A stretch of DNA of 5,286 nucleotides from Pseudarthrobacter sp. (GTDB lineage: Bacteria > Actinomycetota > Actinomycetes > Actinomycetales > Micrococcaceae). Of this stretch, positions 1 through 4,235 are shown piece after piece (the stretch's first letter is position 1; every line of letters begins with the position of its first letter). The position numbers were made by a program, and so were the translations under genes. Location of the stretch: contig JABFWC010000338.1 in the NCBI GenBank assembly GCA_013362385.1, positions 1-5,286 of the forward strand, in the 5' to 3' direction. The notes beneath the pieces are model-generated. The model was not told the origin of the DNA, did no database searches, and worked only from the letters and a program-made list of their open reading frames with translations.

Positions 1-7
1 CGGTACA

Positions 8-96
8 GCAGCAGGTGAGGGGGGGGTTTGGGAATTTGAGGCAGCAGGTGATGGAGGGTTTGGGAACGCGCGGCAGGAAGTGCTGGGGGAACGCCT
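8..96. repeat. Degenerate G-rich tandem repeat, about 2.7 units
   Basis: Two close copies (8-34 and 41-66) share GCAGCAGGTGA, then a G-rich run, then GTTTGGGAA. A third, more decayed copy (73-96) keeps GCAG, a GTG and GGGGGAACG but lacks the central AGGGTTT. The period is 31-33 bp. The first copy contains a run of eight G. No ORF in either strand here looks coding, so this is intergenic repeat sequence downstream of the terminator at 131-160. It resembles the kind of dispersed intergenic repeat seen in Micrococcaceae genomes, but this is a memory-based impression; whether it occurs elsewhere in the genome cannot be seen from this window. Confidence 0.5.
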
Positions 97-124
97 GTGC
101 GGGATGCGACGGGAAGGAGGCAAC

Positions 125-160
125 AAAAAAGTCCGCCGGAATCTGATGATTCCGGCGGAC
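125..160 (-). terminator. Intrinsic terminator, originally of the tRNA-Ala gene
   Basis: A perfect 13-bp inverted repeat (131-143 with 148-160) encloses a 4-base loop. Read on the minus strand it is followed by six T (125-130), which is a textbook rho-independent terminator. Just before it on the minus strand lies a copy of the tRNA-Ala 3' end (164-179), only 3 bases from the hairpin. Before the insertion sequence arrived, the tRNA gene therefore ran straight into this hairpin. It is now separated from the intact tRNA gene by the 1252-bp element plus the duplicated target. It could still stop any minus-strand transcript that crosses the element. Confidence 0.88.
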
Positions 161-163
161 TAT

Positions 164-179
164 CCGGTGGAGCTGAGGG
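164..179. repeat. Target site duplication, left copy (tRNA-Ala 3' end)
   Basis: This 16-bp sequence, CCGGTGGAGCTGAGGG, is identical to 1432-1447 on the other side of the insertion sequence. On the minus strand it equals the last 12 bases of the tRNA-Ala gene plus CCGG. It abuts the TGT end of the element. A 16-bp duplication is at or just above the upper end of the range I know for the IS481 family (about 4-15 bp). Confidence 0.82.
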
Positions 180-222
180 TGTATAGTTTCACGACATAGT
201 TCTCACGTGAGTCGGGACATCG
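180..222 (+). repeat. Left terminal inverted repeat of the IS481 element
   Basis: This is the outer left end, starting TGTATAG. It aligns gap-free with the inverted right end (1389-1431) at roughly 28 of 43 positions. The best part is the inner block TGAGTCGGGACATC at 208-221. The outermost 18 bases are poorly matched apart from TGT and GACAT. The 19-bp block 207-225 recurs perfectly at 244-262, inside the element. Confidence 0.72.
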
Positions 223-262
223 TTCCCAGTTGATACTTCGCCGGTGAGTCGGGACATCGTTC
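207..262. repeat. Pair of perfect 19-bp direct repeats in the IS left end
   Basis: GTGAGTCGGGACATCGTTC occurs at 207-225 and again at 244-262, 37 bp apart. Related blocks lie in inverted orientation at the right end (outer 1409-1427, inner about 1390-1403), 23 bp apart. Tandem end motifs of this kind are candidate transposase binding sites. The second copy contains the GTG that could be misread as the transposase start at 244. Confidence 0.72.
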
Positions 263-288
263 ACACCGGCAAGGACCCAGCATGGTGC

Positions 289-1410
289 ATGTCGAAGCAG
301 AAAGTGATCGTCCTCGCCGTCCGTGACCAGGGCCTGACCGTTACGGCCGCTGCCCGCCGGTATGGAGTCAGCCGCCGCTGGGTCCACGAGCTCCTCCGAC
401 GCGAGTCCGCCGGAGGTATCGCCGCCGTCGAACCCCGATCCAAACGCCCCCTCAGCAACCCGCGCCGCACCACCGAAAGGGTTACCGCCCGGATCCTTAC
501 CCTCCGGCAGGAACTGCAAACCGCTGGCCTGGACGCCGGGCCCGTGACGATCGCATGGCACCTCGAACAAGAAGGAGTACCCGCGCCCTCAACATCCACG
601 ATCCGCCGGGTCCTGCACACCAAAGGAATGATCACCCCGGATCCGAAGAAACGGCCCAAAGCCTCCCTGCACCGCTTCGAAGCCCACCAGCCCAACGAAA
701 CTTGGCAATCCGACTTCACCCACTGGTCCCTCGCAGACGGAACCGACATCGAGATCCTGAACTTCCTCGACGACCACGCCTCGACATTGACCGACAACGG
801 CATGGTCTACACCACCCGCCTCGCGGGCGGGAAAGGCGGCCGGAATGCCTTCGAACACCAACTCCACGCCCTGGGCATCACCCAAAAGAACGGCGCCCCG
901 AACCACCCGCAGACCCAAGGCAAAATCGAACGTTTCCACCAGACCCTCAAACGCTGGCTCACCGGCCAACCCCGCGCCCACACCCTGAAAGACCTGAACG
1001 AACAACTGGAAAAGTTCCGGCACATCTACAACCACGAACGCCCCCACCGGGCCCTGGACCGCCGCACCCCAGCCGCGGCCTACACCGCAACACCCAAGGC
1101 AACACCCACCGGATCCAAACAAGGAGACCACTGGCGCCGGCGCATCGACCGCGTAGACCAGTTCGGGAAACTCACCCTCCGACACGCAGGCCAGCTCCGC
1201 CACATCGGCATCGGCCGCGCCCACGCCCGCAAACACGTCCTGATGCTGATCCACAACAACGACGTCACCATCAGCGACGCCACCACCGGCGAGATCATCC
1301 GCGAACTCACCATCGACACCACCCGGAACTACCAACCCAGAAAAACAGGGCAAAGAAAAACACCCCGGTCCGAAGACCGGGGTGTTACCGATGACTCGAC
1401 TCATCCGTGA
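289..1410 (+). CDS. IS481-family transposase, apparently with an internal deletion in the catalytic core
   Basis: The product is a DDE recombinase that would cut and rejoin the ends of its own element. I start it at ATG 289 (373 aa), where the protein begins MSKQKVIVL as relatives do. An in-frame GTG at 244 gives 388 aa but lies inside an end-repeat motif. An AAGGA at 271-275 is a distant ribosome site. Numbered from ATG 289, a helix-turn-helix spans about residues 16-36 (TAAARRYGVSRRWVHELL), a second DNA-binding segment follows, and the integrase core starts near residue 135. Likely catalytic residues are D142 (QSDFTH), D169 (LTDNG) and E214 (GKIERF). The spacing D142 to D169 is only 27 residues, where about 60 is usual. 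FLDDHA runs directly into STLTDNG, so about 30-40 residues of the RNase H fold appear lost in frame near nt 778-783. It is probably inactive, although the frame stays open. The last codons also encode the minus-strand terminator at 1351-1386. Confidence 0.85.
   Translation: MSKQKVIVLAVRDQGLTVTAAARRYGVSRRWVHELLRRESAGGIAAVEPRSKRPLSNPRRTTERVTARILTLRQELQTAGLDAGPVTIAWHLEQEGVPAPSTSTIRRVLHTKGMITPDPKKRPKASLHRFEAHQPNETWQSDFTHWSLADGTDIEILNFLDDHASTLTDNGMVYTTRLAGGKGGRNAFEHQLHALGITQKNGAPNHPQTQGKIERFHQTLKRWLTGQPRAHTLKDLNEQLEKFRHIYNHERPHRALDRRTPAAAYTATPKATPTGSKQGDHWRRRIDRVDQFGKLTLRHAGQLRHIGIGRAHARKHVLMLIHNNDVTISDATTGEIIRELTIDTTRNYQPRKTGQRKTPRSEDRGVTDDSTHP
1351..1386 (-). terminator. Minus-strand intrinsic terminator inside the IS, antisense to the transposase 3' end
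   Basis: A perfect 12-bp stem (1359-1370 with 1375-1386) closes a tetraloop that reads UUCG between C and G on the minus-strand RNA, an exceptionally stable loop. On the minus strand it runs into TTTTTCTTT (1352-1360), so it terminates transcription entering the element from the tRNA side. On the plus strand no T-run follows. The hairpin lies within the transposase coding sequence (codons for about KTPRSEDRGV) and starts about 45 bp inside the right end. It probably shields the element from outside transcription and here serves as the new terminator of the tRNA-Ala transcript. Confidence 0.85.
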
Positions 1411-1431
1411 AGGATGTCTCGACTCACCACA
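1389..1431 (-). repeat. Right terminal inverted repeat of the IS481 element
   Basis: Read inward on the minus strand it begins TGTGGTGAGTCGAGACATC. It has a second, related block, TGAGTCGAGTCATC, 23 bp further in. It pairs with the left end at 180-222 without gaps. It overlaps the stop codon and last codons of the transposase gene. Confidence 0.75.
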
Positions 1432-1447
1432 CCGGTGGAGCTGAGGG
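1432..1447. repeat. Target site duplication, right copy (within tRNA-Ala 3' end)
   Basis: This is identical to 164-179. It covers the last 12 bases of the tRNA-Ala gene (1436-1447), the CC that follows, and GG. Because this copy stays joined to the tRNA body, the mature tRNA sequence was not damaged by the insertion. Confidence 0.82.
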
Positions 1448-1508
1448 GACTCGAACCCCTGACCCCCTGCATGCCATGCAGGTGCGCTACCAGCTGCGCC
1501 ACAGCCCC
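1436..1508 (-). tRNA. tRNA-Ala, anticodon GGC
   Basis: The 73-base gene folds into a full cloverleaf. Acceptor GGGGCTG pairs with CAGCTCC (one G-T pair), the D stem is GCGC/GCGC, and the anticodon stem is CCTGC/GCAGG with loop ATGGCAT. The T arm is AGGGG-TTCGAGT-CCCCT and the discriminator base is A. The anticodon GGC (1473-1475) reads GCC and GCU alanine codons. The two bases after the discriminator are CC but the next is G, so the terminal CCA is not fully encoded and must be completed by the CCA-adding enzyme, as is common in actinobacteria. The IS481 element begins 5 bp downstream of the discriminator base. Its original terminator is at 125-160; the first terminator it now meets is the one at 1351-1386. 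Confidence 0.96.
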
Positions 1509-1563
1509 GGATTGTTGCTGCTCTTTCGAACCTCTTCGCGGTCTCCCCCGAAGCAACTCAAAC

Positions 1564-1593
1564 ATCTTAGAACAGCAATTCCGAAAATTCCAA
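1564..1593 (-). promoter_or_regulatory. Likely promoter of tRNA-Ala
   Basis: On the minus strand TTGGAA (1588-1593) and TAAGAT (1564-1569) are 18 bp apart, a fair match to the -35 and -10 of a housekeeping sigma factor. This would start transcription around 1557, about 50 bases before the mature tRNA 5' end, leaving a leader for RNase P to remove. An imperfect hairpin (1581-1608) overlaps the -35. This is motif reading only, without a mapped start. Confidence 0.5.
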
Positions 1594-1608
1594 ATCGGGA
1601 ATATTCGG
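1581..1608 (-). terminator. Imperfect inverted repeat after rsfS, possible weak terminator
   Basis: An 11-bp stem with one central A-A mismatch (1581-1591 with 1598-1608) and a 6-base loop lies 8 bp after the rsfS stop codon. No T-run follows on the minus strand, so it is at best a weak or factor-assisted terminator, or an RNA 3'-end stabiliser for the rsfS transcript. It overlaps the -35 of the putative tRNA promoter and could instead be an operator. If it does not terminate, rsfS and tRNA-Ala may be co-transcribed. Confidence 0.35.
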
Positions 1609-1615
1609 TGGCCTG

Positions 1616-2017
1616 CTACTCGGCGTCGGCTGCAGCGCCGGCCTTGGCCGACGCCTCGGCGGCCAGCTGCAGGTCCACTACGGGGCAGTCCTTCCAGAGC
1701 CGCTCCAGGGCGTAGAAGACACGGTCTTCCTCGTGCTGGACGTGGATGACGATGTCCGAGTAGTCCAGCAGGACCCAGCGGCCGCCGGAACGGCCTTCAC
1801 GGCGCACGGGGTTGAGGCCCTGCTTGCCGAGTTCCTCCTCGATGCCGTCGACAATGGCGTTGACTTGGCGTTCGCTGGGCGCGGAGGCGATCAGGAAGAC
1901 GTCTGCAAGGGCGAGGCGTTCACTTACGTCAAGGCCGACGATGTCCTGGGCGATTTTGTCCGCGGCGGCCTTGGCGGCTGTCCTGGCCAGGCTGATGGAC
2001 GATTCTGATGCAGTCAC
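1616..2017 (-). CDS. rsfS: Ribosome silencing factor RsfS
   Basis: RsfS (RsfA, Iojap or DUF143 family) binds ribosomal protein uL14 on the 50S subunit and blocks joining of the 30S subunit, lowering translation during starvation. The 133-residue product has the family core from about residue 9 to 115: KIAQDIVGLDVSERLALADVFLI, then ASAPSERQVNAIVDGIEEEL, then GRWVLLDYSDIVIHV and FYALERLWKD. After VVDLQLAAEA an alanine-rich tail of about 15 residues follows, typical of actinobacterial members. The start is GTG at 2017, with AAAGGAG on the minus strand 4 bases upstream, which is slightly close but clear. It follows the 391-residue gene by 46 bp in the same direction and nadD is one gene further upstream. 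The nadD - rsfS neighbourhood is widely conserved in bacteria, though the gene between them here is lineage-specific. Confidence 0.94.
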   Translation of the reverse strand: MTASESSISLARTAAKAAADKIAQDIVGLDVSERLALADVFLIASAPSERQVNAIVDGIEEELGKQGLNPVRREGRSGGRWVLLDYSDIVIHVQHEEDRVFYALERLWKDCPVVDLQLAAEASAKAGAAADAE

Positions 2018-2063
2018 GGGACTCCTTTGTGGGGTTCAAGTATGGGTGGCTTATCGAAGCCGT

Positions 2064-3239
2064 TCAGCGGGACATGCCGCTGATGATCAGGATGATGCCG
2101 GAGACGAGGGCGAGGATCCCGAAGGCGAGGATGCAGAACTGCAGGATCCGGTTCCGGCGGGCCCGGGCCAAACCGGCCGTGGCTGCGTCCAGCGGATCGA
2201 GGCCGTGGGCGTCCCGTGCGGGGATCCGGGGCAGGTCCTCGAACAGGTCGCCGGACTCATGGGTGTCCGTCAGCACCGGCTTAGGCCGCCGCGCGGCCTT
2301 GGCGGCGGCCTCTGCGCGGGCGATTACCTGTGACCGGCCGTTGCCGGCTTCGGCGGCGGCCGTCTTGGGCCGCGCGGCGGGCTTCCGCTTGCCGGAGGGT
2401 ACCTTCGTGCCGGGCCGGGTGGTGACGGGCACGTACGAGGTTGCCGGCGGTTTCATGACCGGGCGCTCGACGCCGGGCACCTGGACAAACTCGAGGGGTG
2501 TCACCATCGCGAGGTTGTTCGCGGTGGAGGGCCCGGGTTTGTCCCTGGCGCCGCCGGCATCCTTTGGCGGGTTGGCGGCCGTACCGCCCGCCTGTTCGGC
2601 CAGCTTCTGCCGGGCCATGGCCCGTCGGTTCATGATGGCGGCCCGCTCGGCAAGCGCGATCTGCTCCGCCAGGATTTCGGGATCCACCGCTTCGGGGTCC
2701 AGTGACGCGATGTGCTCCATCTTGGCGATCTGGTTCTTCGCCTGTTCGGCAATCAGCGCCCGCGCGGCGAGGGCCTGCTCGACGGTCATCCCCTGGGGAG
2801 CTGACGGCCCGGGCCGGACCGGTGCCTGCTGCTCGTTGGAGGTGACAGGGTGGTCCTGAGCGGAATCCTTGGACGGATGCGGAGCCGCGGTCGGTGCGGG
2901 CGCAGGACTTCCGGCAGGTGGAACCACGGGGTTGGCAGCCGTCAGGGCCTGTTCCTTGAGCTGCTGAAGCCGCAGCTGCCGCCTGGTGGGAGGGCCACCG
3001 GCGCTCAATTGACCCTCTTTTTCCTCCAGCTCCTTGATGGTGCGAAGCGCGGCGCGGTCCCTCGCCCGGATCTGGGAGGAGCGCTCGGTGGAGGGCTGTG
3101 CGGTGGGGGGTGGGTCAGCTGGTGCCGGCCGGTCAGCCGCGGGGGGTGGCTGCTCCGCGGAAGACAGGGCCGCCTGCTGGGCGTCCCTGGCCTTCCGGAG
3201 TTCCCGGCGGCTGCGGATGGGGGGCTGTTCCTGACTCAT
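2064..3239 (-). CDS. Uncharacterised 391-residue protein with a C-terminal membrane anchor
   Basis: I do not recognise a named family. The protein is rich in Ala, Pro, Gln and charged residues and looks largely disordered, with helical stretches at about residues 55-78, 85-100 and 150-216 that could form coiled coils. One hydrophobic segment (about 365-387, ILQFCILAFGILALVSGIIL) near the end follows an Arg-rich stretch (RARRNR), so the large N-terminal part is probably cytoplasmic, anchored by its tail. A motif of the form RRxLR occurs at residues 11-15 (RSRRELR) and again at 86-90 (PTRRQLR). The ATG at 3239 lies 7 bp after the nadD stop. No strong ribosome site is visible, which suggests translational coupling to nadD. 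The frame is open further upstream across nadD, but that part is out-of-frame nadD sequence. It lies between nadD and rsfS, so it is probably expressed with them. Similar proteins seem to occur at this place in Arthrobacter relatives. Confidence 0.8.
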   Translation of the reverse strand: MSQEQPPIRSRRELRKARDAQQAALSSAEQPPPAADRPAPADPPPTAQPSTERSSQIRARDRAALRTIKELEEKEGQLSAGGPPTRRQLRLQQLKEQALTAANPVVPPAGSPAPAPTAAPHPSKDSAQDHPVTSNEQQAPVRPGPSAPQGMTVEQALAARALIAEQAKNQIAKMEHIASLDPEAVDPEILAEQIALAERAAIMNRRAMARQKLAEQAGGTAANPPKDAGGARDKPGPSTANNLAMVTPLEFVQVPGVERPVMKPPATSYVPVTTRPGTKVPSGKRKPAARPKTAAAEAGNGRSQVIARAEAAAKAARRPKPVLTDTHESGDLFEDLPRIPARDAHGLDPLDAATAGLARARRNRILQFCILAFGILALVSGIILIISGMSR

Positions 3240-3246
3240 GGAGAAC

Positions 3247-3870
3247 TCATTCAGTACTGGCGGGTTCGCGTGCTTCGGAAGCGGGACCGTTGCCGTTGGC
3301 GGGCACGTCGGAGTAGAGGCCGTATTTGGCGATGTACTGGACCACCCCGTCCGGGACGAGATACCAGACGGGGTCGTTTGCCGCCACGCGGCTCCGGCAG
3401 TCCGTCGAGGAGATGGCCATGGCCGGTACTTCGAGGAGGCTGACGTCGTCGCGGCCCATACCGTCAAGGACGTGGCCGGGCCGGGTGACCCCCACGAAGT
3501 GGGCCAGGGACCACAGTTCGTCGATGTCCTTCCACGACAGGATCTGGGCAAGCGCGTCGGCACCGGTGATGAAGAACAGGTCGGCGTCCGGCCGCTGCGC
3601 CCGAAGGTCGCGCAGGGTGTCGATGGTGTAGGTGGGGCCCGGGCGGTCCACATCGACCCGTCTGACCGTGAACCGGGGGTTCGATGCCGTGGCAATGACG
3701 GTCATGAGGTACCGGTGCTCGGGCTCGCTGACCTGTTTGTGGGACTTCTGCCATGGTTGCCCGGTAGGCACGAAGACCACCTCGTCGAGGTCGAATTCGG
3801 CCGCGACTTCGCTGGCTGCCACCAGGTGGCCGTGGTGGATGGGATCGAACGTCCCGCCCATCACGCCCAA
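3247..3870 (-). CDS. nadD: Nicotinate-nucleotide adenylyltransferase NadD
   Basis: NadD transfers AMP from ATP to nicotinate mononucleotide to form deamido-NAD, the shared late step of NAD synthesis in the cytoplasm. The product shows the nucleotidyltransferase signature [11 protein letters not shown] at the N-terminus, then [20 protein letters not shown], the FFITGADAL block, FVGVTRPG and the C-terminal ISSTDCR motif that binds ATP phosphates. [20 protein letters not shown] is typical of actinobacterial NadD. The start is uncertain. TTG at 3870 gives 207 aa and keeps the first strand (MGVMGG); GTG 3864 and ATG 3861 are shorter. A CTG at 3903 would give a Mycobacterium-like leader, and ATG 4023 would overlap the upstream gene by over 100 bp and add low-quality sequence. 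None has a good ribosome site. The 79-residue gene ends at 3917, 46 bp before this start. Confidence 0.93.
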   Translation of the reverse strand: MGVMGGTFDPIHHGHLVAASEVAAEFDLDEVVFVPTGQPWQKSHKQVSEPEHRYLMTVIATASNPRFTVRRVDVDRPGPTYTIDTLRDLRAQRPDADLFFITGADALAQILSWKDIDELWSLAHFVGVTRPGHVLDGMGRDDVSLLEVPAMAISSTDCRSRVAANDPVWYLVPDGVVQYIAKYGLYSDVPANGNGPASEAREPASTE

Positions 3871-3916
3871 CCGCAGCCGTCCCCGGGCACCATTGCGGTG
3901 CAGGTTGTGGGAAATC

Positions 3917-4156
3917 TTAGTGGCCCTGCCCGCGATCGTGCTTGTTGGGGTGCTGGCGGTGCGGATCAGCGTGCTCCTCCGTGGCCGAGTGGCGGTTGCC
4001 CAGGTTGGTGTAGGACCAGGCAATGAACATCAGCACCACCAGGATCGCGAACATCGAAACGCCGAAGACCCACGGCTCGGCCCACAGCGGCGCGGGCTCC
4101 TCGTGGCCGGATTCACCTGCGGCGGCGACGGACATGGCAATCTGCTGGAGCAGCAT
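3917..4156 (-). CDS. Small single-span membrane protein with a His-rich tail
   Basis: This 79-residue protein has no function known to me. Its N-terminal 27 residues are Ala/Glu-rich ([13 protein letters not shown]). One membrane segment follows at about residues 28-48 ([20 protein letters not shown]), and a hydrophilic tail of about 30 residues contains six histidines, ending [18 protein letters not shown]. The acidic N-terminus and Arg/Lys/His tail suggest an outside N-terminus and a cytoplasmic tail. The start is ATG 4156, with GGGGAG on the minus strand 3 bases upstream; a second in-frame ATG at 4135 (MSVAAAGE) has no such site. It lies between proA and nadD in the same direction, 46 bp before the chosen nadD start. 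Similar short proteins appear to sit at this spot in Arthrobacter relatives. The tail could bind metal, which is speculation. Confidence 0.78.
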   Translation of the reverse strand: MLLQQIAMSVAAAGESGHEEPAPLWAEPWVFGVSMFAILVVLMFIAWSYTNLGNRHSATEEHADPHRQHPNKHDRGQGH

Positions 4157-4159
4157 TTT

Positions 4160-4165
4160 CTCCCC
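4160..4165 (-). promoter_or_regulatory. Ribosome binding site of the small membrane protein
   Basis: GGGGAG on the minus strand stands 3 bases before ATG 4156. It decides for this start over the inner ATG at 4135, although the spacing is tight. Confidence 0.6.
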
Positions 4166-4184
4166 TATGTTAAGGAATTTACGG

Positions 4185-4204
4185 GCAGCGGAACACTCCG
4201 CTGC
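4185..4204 (-). terminator. Hairpin between proA and the small membrane protein gene
   Basis: A perfect 8-bp inverted repeat, GCAGCGGA with TCCGCTGC around a 4-base loop, lies in the 79-bp gap after proA. On the minus strand no T-run follows (CCGTAAATTCC), so it would be a weak terminator. It may partly separate proA from the downstream genes, or sit in the leader of the small membrane protein transcript. I see no convincing promoter in the gap. Confidence 0.4.
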
Positions 4205-4235
4205 TTTCCGGGTTCTGGTCTATGTTACCGCGTCG

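Larger units (their letters stand above)
180..1431 (+). mobile_element. IS481-family insertion sequence, 1252 bp
   Basis: The element starts with TGT and ends with ACA, lies exactly between two identical 16-bp direct repeats, and encodes an IS481-type transposase on the plus strand. The two ends align without gaps over about 43 bp (180-222 against the complement of 1431-1389), matching at about 28 positions, best in the inner TGAGTCG-G-CATC block. Size, TGT ends and single ORF agree with the family. It is inserted between the tRNA-Ala gene and its terminator. The flanking duplications are still identical, which suggests the insertion is fairly recent, but the transposase seems internally deleted. 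The copy may therefore be immobile by itself, or may have moved with transposase supplied by a full-length sister copy. Confidence 0.88.

Noticed and set aside
8..96. CRISPR-like array
   Set aside because: The units are tandem and diverged, with almost no unique spacer between them, and no cas genes are present.
244..288. GTG 244 as transposase start
   Set aside because: It falls inside the repeated end motif, and the extra 15 residues lack family resemblance. ATG 289 gives the usual N-terminus, although the 13-bp ribosome-site spacing leaves some doubt.
589..1404. Long minus-strand open frame opposite the transposase gene (271 codons)
   Set aside because: It is a by-product of high GC codon use on the other strand: its product is low-complexity Gly/Val-rich with no family resemblance, while the plus strand has clear transposase motifs.
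164..1447. Integrase-type attachment sites (attL/attR) formed by the tRNA 3' end repeat, as for a genomic island
   Set aside because: There is no integrase gene, and the 16-bp repeats abut TGT/ACA ends with matching inverted repeats and an IS481 transposase. Target duplication by transposition explains them better.
3240..3695. Upstream extension of the 391-residue gene to 543 residues
   Set aside because: The extension is out-of-frame nadD sequence, Pro/Thr/Arg-rich with no conserved features. ATG 3239 directly after the nadD stop is the natural start.
3238..4026. Plus-strand open frame of 262 codons opposite nadD
   Set aside because: It mirrors nadD and the small gene. NadD motifs on the minus strand are unambiguous.
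4157..4235. Promoter in the gap after proA (two TAACATAG sequences on the minus strand)
   Set aside because: Neither has a recognisable -35 at suitable distance, so the motif match alone is too weak to annotate.
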